The position numbers and the translations under genes are program-made. The notes beneath the pieces are model-generated. The model did no database searches. It worked only from the letters and a program-made list of their open reading frames with translations, and had not been told where the DNA came from. From Marinobacter sp. EhC06 (GTDB lineage Bacteria; Pseudomonadota; Gammaproteobacteria; Pseudomonadales; Oleiphilaceae): a DNA stretch of 64,000 nt. The stretch lies in assembly GCF_001650915.1 (NCBI RefSeq), contig NZ_LXYO01000036.1:1-64000 (forward strand). Reading direction: 5' to 3'. This document shows, piece after piece, positions 25,685-34,347 of this stretch (its first letter is position 1; each line of letters begins with the position of its first letter).

Positions 25685-26734
25685 ATGTTAGCGTTTTTGG
25701 TTCAGCGGATTTCCCAGGCGTTTCTGGTCATGTTTGTGATCAGTGTGATCGCCTTTGCCATTCAGGATGGCCTTGGGGATCCGCTTCAGGAAATGGTGGG
25801 CATGTCTGTCTCCGAAGAGGAGCGGGAAGCCATTCGCGAGGAGCTCGGTCTGAACGACCCGATGGTGGTGCAGTACCTGCGTTTCGCGGGCAATGCGCTC
25901 CAGGGTGACCTGGGCAACTCCTATTTCTATAGCAAGCCGACCCTGGAGGTGATCGCCGAACATTTGCCGGCGACCCTGGAACTGGTGATCGGTGCCAGTC
26001 TGATTATTGTGTTTCTCTCCGTGCCGATTGGTGTCTATGCCGCGATCCGGCCCCAGGCATGGTTATCCAAGTTCTTTATGGGCGTCAGTACCGTTGGTAT
26101 TTCCATCCCGGTGTTCCTGACGGCCATTGTGCTGATTCAGCTGTTCTCCATTGGTGTGACGGTGAACTGGTTCCCGTCGGACACCGGTTGGGGCCAGTGG
26201 CTGAACGATTTCTTCAGCACCGAAGGCGGGCTGCCTTCCTACGGTCGAGGCGATGAGCTCACGCACCTGTTCGGCACCTGGGAGTCCGGTTTCTTCACCG
26301 GTGCCGGGCTGATGCATCTGGTCCTGCCGTCGGTGTCCCTGGCCTCGATCATGCTGCCGCTGTTTATCCGGCTGATCCGGGCCGAGATGATGGAAGTGCT
26401 GCAGAGCGATTACGTTCGTTACGCCCGGGCCAAGGGCCTCAGTGCTGGCCGCATCAACTTCCTGCATGCGCTCAAGAATACCATGCTGCCGGTGATCACC
26501 GTGGGTGGCGTGCAGATCGGCATCATGGTGGCGTACACCATCCTCACGGAAACCGTGTTCCAGTGGCCGGGCGTGGGCCTGATGTTCCTGGAGGCCATTA
26601 CTCGCAGTGACATTCCGCTGATCGTGGCTTACCTGATGGTGGTGGGCCTGATTTTCGTCGTTACCAATACCCTGGTGGATCTGATCTACGGTCTGGTGAA
26701 TCCCACCGTCAAACTGACAGGAAAGAAAGCATGA
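25685..26734 (+). CDS. dppB: dipeptide-type ABC transporter permease 1
   Basis: 349 residues from ATG 25685 (a TTG at 25655 is possible). The protein has an N-terminal membrane helix, a periplasmic loop and five further helices, with the inner-membrane EAA loop near Tyr-Ala-Arg-Ala-Lys-Gly-Leu that contacts the ATPases. It contains the family's N-terminal TM domain and BPD_transp_1 fold. An insertion of roughly 45 residues between helices, around residues 175-215, makes it slightly longer than E. coli DppB. Coupled by overlap to the next permease gene. Substrate is unproven. Confidence 0.9.
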   Translation: MLAFLVQRISQAFLVMFVISVIAFAIQDGLGDPLQEMVGMSVSEEEREAIREELGLNDPMVVQYLRFAGNALQGDLGNSYFYSKPTLEVIAEHLPATLELVIGASLIIVFLSVPIGVYAAIRPQAWLSKFFMGVSTVGISIPVFLTAIVLIQLFSIGVTVNWFPSDTGWGQWLNDFFSTEGGLPSYGRGDELTHLFGTWESGFFTGAGLMHLVLPSVSLASIMLPLFIRLIRAEMMEVLQSDYVRYARAKGLSAGRINFLHALKNTMLPVITVGGVQIGIMVAYTILTETVFQWPGVGLMFLEAITRSDIPLIVAYLMVVGLIFVVTNTLVDLIYGLVNPTVKLTGKKA

Positions 26735-27663
26735 CAACGGCAACGGTTTCCCGCTGGGACCGCTTCCGCGAGTCCTTCTTCTGGTACAGCTTCAAGCGCG
26801 ACAAGGTGGCGATTGTCAGCTTTGCCGTGCTGCTGCTGATGGTGCTGGCGGCGGTGTTCGCGCCCCTGCTGGCGCCCGCCGATCCCTACGATCTGGCGCA
26901 GATCAATATTATGAATTCCGAGCTGCCCCCGGTGGGCATGAGCGGGGCTGATCCGGCATTCCCCCTGGGCACCGACGCCCAGGGCCGGGATCTGCTGTCG
27001 ACCATTTTGTACGGCACCCGGGTGTCCCTGATGATCGGTTTCGGGGCGGTGGTCCTGCAGGCGTTTCTGGGCATTCTGTTCGGCCTCCTCGCCGGCTACC
27101 TGGGTGGCAAGGTGGATGCGGTGTTGATGCGCATTGCCGATGTGCAATTGTCCTTCTCCACGCTGATGGTTGCCATCATCGTGGGCGCAGTGTTCAAGGC
27201 CAGCTTCGGCAACCTGATGTTCGGTGAGATCGCCATCTACATGCTGATCTTTATCATCGGTGTTGCCGAATGGCCCCAGATTGCCCGCACCGTCCGTGCT
27301 TCTGTGCTGGCGGAGAAAAAGAAGGAATACGTCGACGCCGCCAAAGTGATGGGTTTCGGAACCCGACGGATCATGTTCCGGCATATCCTGCCGAACACCC
27401 TGTCGCCGATCTTCGTTATCGCCACGGTCCAGATTGCCAACGCTATTATTTCCGAGGCGGCCCTGTCGTTCCTGGGGCTTGGCATGCCGGAGACCCAGCC
27501 GTCGCTGGGCTCGCTGATCAAATCCGGCTTTGATTACATCCAGAGCGGTTCCTGGTGGATCACCCTGATCCCGGGCCTGGTGCTGGTGGTGCTCGTGCTG
27601 GTCATCAATCTGTTGGGTGACTGGTTGCGGGATGTGATGAACCCACGGCTGTACAAGGGGTAA
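26731..27663 (+). CDS. dppC: dipeptide-type ABC transporter permease 2
   Basis: A 310-residue inner-membrane permease with the OppC_N segment (Arg-Asp-Lys-Val-Ala helix, residues about 20-50), a Leu-Gly-Thr-Asp-Ala-Gln-Gly-Arg-Asp motif and the EAA loop around Tyr-Val-Asp-Ala-Ala-Lys-Val-Met-Gly. It pairs with DppB to form the channel. ATGA overlap with dppB; a 4-base gap to the first ATPase gene. Confidence 0.93.
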   Translation: MTTATVSRWDRFRESFFWYSFKRDKVAIVSFAVLLLMVLAAVFAPLLAPADPYDLAQINIMNSELPPVGMSGADPAFPLGTDAQGRDLLSTILYGTRVSLMIGFGAVVLQAFLGILFGLLAGYLGGKVDAVLMRIADVQLSFSTLMVAIIVGAVFKASFGNLMFGEIAIYMLIFIIGVAEWPQIARTVRASVLAEKKKEYVDAAKVMGFGTRRIMFRHILPNTLSPIFVIATVQIANAIISEAALSFLGLGMPETQPSLGSLIKSGFDYIQSGSWWITLIPGLVLVVLVLVINLLGDWLRDVMNPRLYKG

Positions 27664-27667
27664 CACC

Positions 27668-28666
27668 ATGGCACTGTTGGAAGTAAAAGATCTTGATGTA
27701 CGTTTCGCCGTGCGTGGCGGCGACCTGACAGCGCTGCGGGGCATCAGCTTCAGCCTGGACAAGGGCGAGCGGCTGGGTCTGGTGGGGGAGTCCGGCGCCG
27801 GCAAGTCGGTGGCCGCCTTTTCCATTCTCAACCTGATTGCCCAGCCCGGCTACATTGCCGGTGGGCAGATCCTGTTCGAAGGCAGGGATCTGGCCGCCAT
27901 GAGCGAACGGGAGCTACGCAAAATTCGCGGCAATCGCATCGCCATGATCTTCCAGGATCCGATGATGACCCTGAACCCGGTGCTCACCATTGGAACCCAG
28001 ATGGTGGAGGCCATCCTGGCCCACCGGAAGATCAGTAAAAAAGAAGCCCGAGCGATTGCTCTGGACCGGCTGCAGAAGGTGCAGATTCCGTCGCCGGAGA
28101 AACGTCTGGATCAGTACCCCCATGAGCTATCCGGCGGCATGCGCCAGCGGGTGATCATTGCCATCGCCCTGCTGCTGGACCCGGAAATCATCATTGCCGA
28201 TGAGCCCACCACGGCCCTGGACGTGACCATCCAGGCGGAGATCATGGACCTGCTGCTGAACCTGTGCGAGCAGGAGAATGTGGCGCTGATGCTGATTACC
28301 CATGATCTGGGCGTGGTTTCCCAGGTGACCCAGCGGATGCTGGTTATGTACTCCGGCCGCATCATCGAGCAGGGGCCGACCCGGGAAATCATCAACGATG
28401 CCCAGCATCCGTACACCCAGGGGCTGATCAACGCGCTGCCCCAGATGGGGGAGCCCGGCGAGCGCCTGTTCCAGATTCCCGGCTCAATGCCGTCGCTGAA
28501 GAACGTGCCCGCGGGCTGTCCGTTCCACCCTCGTTGCAAGTTCGCCACCGAGCAGTGCAAGCAGGCGATGCCGGAGTATGTGCGCTCGGGCAATGTGAAT
28601 GTGGCCTGTTACGAAGTCGCCAACCTGATTGAGCAGGAGAAACGCATGCAGGAGGCCGAATCATGA
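27668..28666 (+). CDS. dppD: dipeptide-type ABC transporter ATPase 1
   Basis: A 332-residue ATP-binding subunit with Walker A Gly-Glu-Ser-Gly-Ala-Gly-Lys-Ser, signature Leu-Ser-Gly-Gly-Met-Arg-Gln-Arg, Walker B Ile-Ile-Ala-Asp-Glu-Pro and switch His-Asp. The C-terminal oligopeptide-transporter extension carries four Cys (Cys-x6-Cys pattern around residues 280-300) that in relatives bind an Fe-S cluster. Overlaps the second ATPase gene. Confidence 0.93.
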   Translation: MALLEVKDLDVRFAVRGGDLTALRGISFSLDKGERLGLVGESGAGKSVAAFSILNLIAQPGYIAGGQILFEGRDLAAMSERELRKIRGNRIAMIFQDPMMTLNPVLTIGTQMVEAILAHRKISKKEARAIALDRLQKVQIPSPEKRLDQYPHELSGGMRQRVIIAIALLLDPEIIIADEPTTALDVTIQAEIMDLLLNLCEQENVALMLITHDLGVVSQVTQRMLVMYSGRIIEQGPTREIINDAQHPYTQGLINALPQMGEPGERLFQIPGSMPSLKNVPAGCPFHPRCKFATEQCKQAMPEYVRSGNVNVACYEVANLIEQEKRMQEAES

Positions 28667-29673
28667 CCTCCCCGTTGGTAAGTATCCGCGGTCTCGAGAA
28701 ACGCTTTGACCTGTCCGGCAGCCTGCTGGAGCAGATCACCTTTGAAGGGGGGCGTTTTCGCCGCAAACAGGAGGCGGTTCATGCCATCAACGGCGTGGAT
28801 CTGGAAGTGCAGAAGGGCGAAGCCCTGTGCGTGGTGGGCGAATCCGGCTGTGGCAAGTCCACTGTGGCCCGAACCGTTATGGGCTTGCTTTCGCCCAGCG
28901 CCGGCGAGATCCATTACGACGGTCAGCGTATCGATAATCTCGAGCGCAAGGATTCTCTGCCCTACCGTCGCAAGATGCAGATGATCTTCCAGAACCCCTA
29001 CGCTTCCCTGAACCCGCGCATGACCATCCAGCAGACCCTGGAGGAGCCGATCCGGTTCCACCATCCGGACTGGTCCCAGGTCCAGGTGCGGGACAAGATC
29101 CACGAAGTGATGCATTCGGTGGGCATTGATCCGGATTGGGGCAGCCGCTTTGGCCATGAGTTTTCCGGTGGCCAGCGCCAGCGAATCGCCATTGCTCGCG
29201 CCCTGGCGGTGGATCCCGAATTCATCGTGGCCGACGAGCCCATCTCGGCCCTGGACGTGTCCATCCAGGCCCAGGTGCTGAACCTGTTGATGGACGCTCA
29301 GGAAAGCCGCGGACTGACCTATCTGTTTATCACTCACGACCTGGCAGTGGTGGAGCATTTCGGCACCCGGGTGGCGGTGATGTACCTTGGGAGGGTCTGT
29401 GAGCTTGCGGATACAAAAACCCTGTTCTCCGCGCCCCGGCACCCGTATACCCAGGCTCTCTTGTCCGCGATTCCGAAACTGGAGGACGACCGCCCCAATC
29501 ACATCCGGCTGAAAGGGGAGGTACCCACCCCCGTGAATCTGCCGTCGGGCTGTGTATTCCACGGTCGCTGTCCCTACGCCAACGAGCGCTGCCGGCAGGA
29601 AATCCCGCAACTGATCACCACGGATGGCGGCACCCAGGTGGCCTGCCACGCGGTGGAAGAGGGCCGGTTGTAA
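28663..29673 (+). CDS. dppF: dipeptide-type ABC transporter ATPase 2
   Basis: A 336-residue partner ATPase: Walker A Gly-Glu-Ser-Gly-Cys-Gly-Lys-Ser, signature Phe-Ser-Gly-Gly-Gln-Arg-Gln-Arg, Walker B Val-Ala-Asp-Glu-Pro, switch His-Asp, and the same Cys-containing C-terminal extension. It ends the transporter operon. DppD and DppF form a heterodimer driving uptake through DppBC. Confidence 0.93.
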   Translation: MTSPLVSIRGLEKRFDLSGSLLEQITFEGGRFRRKQEAVHAINGVDLEVQKGEALCVVGESGCGKSTVARTVMGLLSPSAGEIHYDGQRIDNLERKDSLPYRRKMQMIFQNPYASLNPRMTIQQTLEEPIRFHHPDWSQVQVRDKIHEVMHSVGIDPDWGSRFGHEFSGGQRQRIAIARALAVDPEFIVADEPISALDVSIQAQVLNLLMDAQESRGLTYLFITHDLAVVEHFGTRVAVMYLGRVCELADTKTLFSAPRHPYTQALLSAIPKLEDDRPNHIRLKGEVPTPVNLPSGCVFHGRCPYANERCRQEIPQLITTDGGTQVACHAVEEGRL

Positions 29674-29748
29674 CGGCGCCGCTGCGATAGGCTATGATGC
29701 CAGCAGCAGAACGCGCACCGATACAACGACAGACCCTCAGGGGATTCC

Positions 29749-30663
29749 ATGGAAGTACGCTGGTTGGAAGATTTCCTGGCGCTGGCCCGAACGCGCCATT
29801 TCTCACGTGCTGCCGAGTTGCAGCACGTGAGCCAGCCTACGTTCAGCCGCCGGATCAAATTATTGGAAGAAGCCATGGGCAGCACGCTGGTCAACCGCCA
29901 GACGCTGCCGCTCTCGCTGACGCCCGCTGGCGAGATATTCCGGGAGCTGTGCGAGCGGATCACCCGGGATGTCCGGGATACCCGCGATCGAATCAGCGCC
30001 CTTGAAGCCGAGGTGTCTGCCAGGATCAGTGTGGGTTCCACGCAGGGTCTGTTTTCACACTTTTATCAGGGCTGGGCCCAGGACGTGGGTATTGCCGAAC
30101 GTCTGCAGCTGAACCTGAACGCCACCAGCTGGGTGGGGGAGCAGTTTCTGGAAGCGCTGGACAGTGGTGAGTGTGATCTGGTGCTGTGTTACTGGCATCC
30201 GGATCTGCCCTGGGGTGGAAGGCTGACAGCAGACGGTTACGACTGGCTGGTGCTGGCTCGCGAGTCCCTGGTGCCGGTCAGCGTTGCTGACGATCACGGG
30301 CACCCCCGGTTTGCCCTGCCGGGCAGCCCGGAACAGCCGGTACCGCTGATCGCTTATCACAGTCGTGGTTTCCTGCAATCGGCGATTGAGGGCCATCTTG
30401 CCCGCAACAGGTTGACGGCCAATCTGTTACCTCTGAACGAGAACACCCAGTCCGCCAGCATCAAGGCGCTGGTGAAGCAGGGTTTCGGCATGGGGTGGTT
30501 GCCCCGGCGCATGACGGAAAAAAGCGAACAGTTCGGCAGCCTCGTGCGTGCTGGCGATGAAAGCTGGGACGTGCCCCTGGAAATCCGCTTGATCCGATTG
30601 CGGGATACCCGATCGGACGATCTCTTAACGCTCTGGAAAACACTGGAAGATGGCCATGCCTGA
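29749..30663 (+). CDS. LysR-type regulator, HypT-like
   Basis: A 304-residue LysR regulator. The N terminus begins Met-Glu-Val-Arg-Trp-Leu-Glu-Asp-Phe-Leu, as in HypT/YjiE, followed by the winged helix-turn-helix (about 1-62) and an effector domain. HypT in E. coli is a hypochlorite-responsive activator working through methionine oxidation. Whether this copy shares that role is not shown by sequence. Its stop overlaps the start of the M24 peptidase gene by 14 bases, so the two are probably co-expressed. Confidence 0.8.
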   Translation: MEVRWLEDFLALARTRHFSRAAELQHVSQPTFSRRIKLLEEAMGSTLVNRQTLPLSLTPAGEIFRELCERITRDVRDTRDRISALEAEVSARISVGSTQGLFSHFYQGWAQDVGIAERLQLNLNATSWVGEQFLEALDSGECDLVLCYWHPDLPWGGRLTADGYDWLVLARESLVPVSVADDHGHPRFALPGSPEQPVPLIAYHSRGFLQSAIEGHLARNRLTANLLPLNENTQSASIKALVKQGFGMGWLPRRMTEKSEQFGSLVRAGDESWDVPLEIRLIRLRDTRSDDLLTLWKTLEDGHA

Positions 30664-31942
30664 TGATGCGCTGTTGTCGCTGCAGACCGATCACCTGAAA
30701 GAACTGCAGGCCCGATACGAATCGGCCCTGGCGGAGCATGGCTACGACAGCCTGCTCATTGCTTCCGGCGCCGCGCCTTTGCGTTATGGAGATGACCAGG
30801 CCTGGCATTTCCAGGGTTATGGTCCGTTTCTGCACTGGACCGGGCTGGCCGGTCGCGAACACTGCTGGCTCTGGATCCGGGCGGGGCACAGGCCTGTGCT
30901 CTGGTTGTTCGAGCCGGTGGATTTCTGGCATGCCAACCCGGCGTTGCCGGAAGAGCCCTGGCAGGAGTTTATCGAGGTTCGCAGCAGTGCCTCACCCAAG
31001 GCGCCCTTGCTGGATGACCCCGGCAGCCTGGCGGTGATTGGTGATCCGGCATTGATCAGTAATGTCCCCGGGGACGCAAACCCGGACGATCTGCTCCGGG
31101 ACCTGGACGAAACCCGCGTGCGCAAAACTGCCTATGAAATCGAGTGTCTTGCCCAGGCCAACAGGCTGGCTCTGGCGGGCCATGCTGCTGCCCGGGAAGC
31201 ATTCCTGGCCGGTGAAAGCGAGTTCGGCATCAACCTGGCCCACCAGCAGGCGACCCGCCAGCGGGAAGTCGAGGCGCCTTATCACAGCATCATCGGCCTG
31301 AATGAGCACGCAGGTACGCTGCACTACCAGTATTACGATACGCAGCCTCCGGGGCAGCCACGCAGTCTGCTGATCGATGCCGGCGTTCGTTATCGTGGCT
31401 ATTGCTCCGACATCACTCGCACCACGGCGGGACCGGAGGAGTCTCACTTTGCCGCCCTGATTCACGGGCTTGAGCGACTCCAGCTGAGATTGTGCGGCAT
31501 GGTGGCGCCGGGCGTGGATTACATCGATATTCATCGCAAGGCCCATCAGGGGGTTGCGGCGTTGCTGTCAGCGACCGGCCTGGTCTCGGGCCTGGACGAC
31601 GAGGCCATCGTCGACAAAGGTATTACCCGGGTTTTCTTTCCCCATGGCATTGGTCATTTCCTGGGCGTGCAAGTCCATGATGTGGCCGGCAAACCGACGC
31701 CCCCTCCAGAAGATGCTCCGTTCCTGCGCCTGACCCGCAGGCTGGAGCCCGGCATGGTAGTAACCATCGAGCCGGGGCTCTATTTCATTCCCTCGTTGCT
31801 GGACCCCTTGCTGAAAGGGGAGTTGGGGCAATACCTGAACCGGGACCTGATCGACAGGCTGAGAGGCTGTGGTGGCATCCGGATCGAGGACAACGTTGTG
31901 GTTACTGACGCCGGCTACCGGAATCTGACCCGGGATTCGTGA
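30650..31942 (+). CDS. pepQ: M24-family Xaa-Pro peptidase
   Basis: A 430-residue pita-bread metallopeptidase resembling proline dipeptidase. Metal ligands are visible in order: two Asp in Asp-Ala-Gly-x7-Ser-Asp, His in Gly-Ile-Gly-His-Phe-Leu-Gly, Glu in Ile-Glu-Pro-Gly-Leu and Glu in Arg-Ile-Glu-Asn/Asp. The N-terminal creatinase-like domain covers about 1-160. It probably cleaves Xaa-Pro dipeptides in the cytoplasm, which fits the nearby peptide transporter. ATG 30656 is an equally good start. Confidence 0.85.
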   Translation: MAMPDDALLSLQTDHLKELQARYESALAEHGYDSLLIASGAAPLRYGDDQAWHFQGYGPFLHWTGLAGREHCWLWIRAGHRPVLWLFEPVDFWHANPALPEEPWQEFIEVRSSASPKAPLLDDPGSLAVIGDPALISNVPGDANPDDLLRDLDETRVRKTAYEIECLAQANRLALAGHAAAREAFLAGESEFGINLAHQQATRQREVEAPYHSIIGLNEHAGTLHYQYYDTQPPGQPRSLLIDAGVRYRGYCSDITRTTAGPEESHFAALIHGLERLQLRLCGMVAPGVDYIDIHRKAHQGVAALLSATGLVSGLDDEAIVDKGITRVFFPHGIGHFLGVQVHDVAGKPTPPPEDAPFLRLTRRLEPGMVVTIEPGLYFIPSLLDPLLKGELGQYLNRDLIDRLRGCGGIRIEDNVVVTDAGYRNLTRDS

Positions 31943-32001
31943 GTCTCTCAACACAAAAAGTTGCACAAATTTAAGCCAGGAGGCTTGCATTTCGAGATGC
32001 C

Positions 32002-32020
32002 AATGACAATAATTATCACT
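32002..32020. promoter_or_regulatory. Fur box upstream of bfd
   Basis: The 19 bases at 32002-32020 are A/T-rich and dyadic (ATGACAATAATTATCACT core) and agree with about 11 of 19 positions of the Fur consensus. They lie about 30 bases before the bfd start, the position expected for an iron-responsive operator in this family. Confidence 0.6.
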
Positions 32021-32050
32021 AACTTTTATTGTCATGGGTGAGTCACTGCT

Positions 32051-32257
32051 ATGTACGTTTGCCTTTGCCACGGCGTAACTGACCGGGAAATTCGCGAAGC
32101 TGCCGACAACGGCATTTCTTCCATGCGCCAGCTTGGCAAGGAACTGGGTGTTGGTACCCAATGCGGGCGCTGCGCTTGCACAGCCCGCGAAATACTGCGT
32201 GAGAGCCGCTCACCGGATTACCTTGCCATGGCCAATATGCTCGCGCAGCCTGCCTGA
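32051..32257 (+). CDS. bfd: bacterioferritin-associated ferredoxin
   Basis: A 68-residue [2Fe-2S] protein with the Bfd cysteine pattern Cys4-x-Cys6 and Cys38-x2-Cys41. Bfd delivers electrons to bacterioferritin so that stored iron is released under iron starvation. A Fur-box-like sequence lies just upstream, consistent with induction by low iron, and bfr follows 90 bases later. Confidence 0.93.
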   Translation: MYVCLCHGVTDREIREAADNGISSMRQLGKELGVGTQCGRCACTAREILRESRSPDYLAMANMLAQPA

Positions 32258-32346
32258 CAGGCGCGATTGTCTGGCTCTATTTTTCTCCTGTCCGATAAGG
32301 GGCTATCCTTAGAGGCTGATTCATTCGGCCATCAGGGAGCCCGACT

Positions 32347-32823
32347 ATGAAAGGCGATAAAAAGGTCATCCAGCATCTGAACAAGGTCCTCGGCAACGAG
32401 CTGACCGCGATCAACCAGTACTTCCTCCATTCCCGCATGTACAAGGATTGGGGTATTACCAAGCTGGCGGCCAAGGAATACGAAGAATCCATCGACGAGA
32501 TGAAGCACGCGGACCAGCTTATCGAGAGGATCCTTTTTCTCGAAGGTCTTCCCAATCTGCAAGATCTCAATAAGCTGCTGATCGGCGAGAACGTCGAAGA
32601 GATGATCTCCTGCGATCTGAAGCTGGAAGAAATTGCCCACGCTGATCTGAAAGAAGCCATCGCCTATTGCGAAGAGATCCAGGATTACACCAGTCGTCAG
32701 CTGTTCCGAAGCATTCTGGACAGTGAGGAAGAGCATATCGACTGGCTGGAAACTCAACTGGAAATGATTTCCCAGATGGGAATCCAGAACTACATCCAGC
32801 TTCAGTCATCCTCTGCGGAGTAA
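32347..32823 (+). CDS. bfr: bacterioferritin
   Basis: A 158-residue iron-storage subunit. All ferroxidase ligands are present (Glu18, Glu51, His54, Glu94, Glu127, His130), as is the haem-ligand Met52. Twenty-four subunits form a haem-bridged shell that stores ferric iron. It is adjacent to its electron donor gene bfd; the 90-base gap may hold a separate promoter. Confidence 0.96.
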   Translation: MKGDKKVIQHLNKVLGNELTAINQYFLHSRMYKDWGITKLAAKEYEESIDEMKHADQLIERILFLEGLPNLQDLNKLLIGENVEEMISCDLKLEEIAHADLKEAIAYCEEIQDYTSRQLFRSILDSEEEHIDWLETQLEMISQMGIQNYIQLQSSSAE

Positions 32824-32832
32824 TACGAGACA

Positions 32833-34191
32833 ATGGACCTGTCCTGTTTTAAAGCCTACGACCTGCGTGGCCGAGTGCCGGATCAGTTGAATCCGGCCTT
32901 GGCCGAGAAAATCGGGCGCGCCTATGTGGAAATCACCGGCGCCAAAAAAGTGATCGTTGGCTACGACATCCGCCTCTCAAGTCCGGACATCGCCGAAGCC
33001 CTGAGCTCCGGCCTCATGGCAGCCGGTGCGGATGTGTTCGATATCGGCCTGTGCGGCACCGAGCAAGTGTATTTTGCCACCAGTCACTACAAGATGGACG
33101 GTGGCATCATGGTAACTGCCAGCCACAACCCGAAAGACCACAACGGCATGAAAATGGTCGGCCCCGAATCCCGGCCGATCAGCTCCGACAACGGGCTGAA
33201 CGACATTCGCGACAGGGTTCTGGAGCCTTTTGGCGATGCTCCTGAGCAAGGGCGTTACGAGCCCCTGGAAGTCATGAGCGCATACATCGATCACCTTTTG
33301 GGCTACGTTGACGCGGCCGCGCTCACGCCAATGACCATTGCCGTCAACGCCGGTAACGGCGGCGCAGGCCTGGTGATCGACGAACTCGAACAGCACCTGC
33401 CCTTTGAATTCGTAAAAGTACACCATGAACCCGACGGCCATTTTCCCAACGGCGTCCCCAACCCGATCCTGCCGGAAAACCGTGCAGCCACCGCAGATGC
33501 CGTTATCGCAGAAGGCGCGGCCATGGGCATCGCCTGGGATGGCGACTACGACCGCTGCTTCTTCTTCGACGAAAATGGCCGCTTCATTGAGGGCTACTAC
33601 ATCGTCGGCTTGCTCGCCGACCAGTTCCTGCGCAAAACCGGGGGCGGCAAAGTCATTCACGACCCACGCCTGACCTGGAATACCCTCGACCTGGTCGAAG
33701 CTGCTGGCGGCGAAGCCATCGAAAGCAAAACCGGCCACGCCTTCATCAAACAGAGAATGCGTGACGAAGACGCAGTCTACGGCGGCGAAATGAGCGCCCA
33801 TCACTACTTCCGCGACTTCGCCTACTGCGACAGCGGCATGATCCCCTGGCTGCTGGTCGCCGAACGCCTCTGCCAGTCCGGCCAGACCCTGTCGTCGTTG
33901 ATCGACGCCCGAATCGAAGCCTACCCGGCCAGCGGCGAGATCAACCGCACCATCGCCGATCCCCCCAAGGTCATCGCCGCGATTGAAGCCAAATACAGCG
34001 TCGGCGCCAAAAGCGTCAGCCACGTGGACGGCGTAAGCATCGAATTCGACGACTGGCGCTTCAACCTCCGGATGTCCAACACCGAGCCGGTTGTTCGCCT
34101 CAATGTGGAATCAAGGGCGAATATTCCGTTGATGGAAGAGAAGACGGAAGAACTGCTGGCTGAAATGCAGAGATTGAACGAAGAGGGTTAG
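32833..34191 (+). CDS. algC: phosphomannomutase/phosphoglucomutase
   Basis: A 452-residue alpha-D-phosphohexomutase of the AlgC/ManB type. The phospho-serine loop Thr-Ala-Ser-His-Asn-Pro is at 95-100 (Ser97), the metal loop Asp-Gly-Asp-Tyr-Asp-Arg near 236-241, the sugar loop Gly-Gly-Glu-Met-Ser near 316-320, and the phosphate-binding Arg-x-Ser-Asn-Thr-Glu-Pro near the C terminus. It interconverts the 6- and 1-phosphates of mannose and glucose for envelope and exopolysaccharide synthesis. Confidence 0.92.
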   Translation: MDLSCFKAYDLRGRVPDQLNPALAEKIGRAYVEITGAKKVIVGYDIRLSSPDIAEALSSGLMAAGADVFDIGLCGTEQVYFATSHYKMDGGIMVTASHNPKDHNGMKMVGPESRPISSDNGLNDIRDRVLEPFGDAPEQGRYEPLEVMSAYIDHLLGYVDAAALTPMTIAVNAGNGGAGLVIDELEQHLPFEFVKVHHEPDGHFPNGVPNPILPENRAATADAVIAEGAAMGIAWDGDYDRCFFFDENGRFIEGYYIVGLLADQFLRKTGGGKVIHDPRLTWNTLDLVEAAGGEAIESKTGHAFIKQRMRDEDAVYGGEMSAHHYFRDFAYCDSGMIPWLLVAERLCQSGQTLSSLIDARIEAYPASGEINRTIADPPKVIAAIEAKYSVGAKSVSHVDGVSIEFDDWRFNLRMSNTEPVVRLNVESRANIPLMEEKTEELLAEMQRLNEEG

Positions 34192-34220
34192 CGCTACAGC
34201 TTGGGGCCGATTGGCGCGGG

Positions 34221-34308
34221 GTCCTTTCCTGAAACTGTGCGGAGCCATGGATGGCGGAGCTCAAGCGCCACATGGATGTGCCGTAAGGAGCGTGTTTCAG
34301 GAAAGGAC
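34221..34308. repeat. composite palindrome with two inner hairpins
   Basis: A perfect 15-bp outer inverted repeat (34221-34235 with 34294-34308, GTCCTTTCCTGAAAC and its complement) encloses two short hairpins: GCCAT-GG-ATGGC (34244-34255) and CACAT-GG-ATGTG (34269-34280). Folded, it makes a three-way junction. It sits between convergent algC and pldA, so it may also stop transcription, though there is no T tract. A second element of the same plan occurs at 59633-59733. Confidence 0.8.
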
Positions 34309-34347
34309 ACCGTGACGAGCGGTCTTGCACCGAAGCGTCAAGGCAAG

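Noticed and set aside
26686..27831. 381-codon minus-strand frame opposite dppC
   Set aside because: Low-complexity His/Gln/Arg-rich translation typical of an antisense shadow; the plus strand is an obvious permease.
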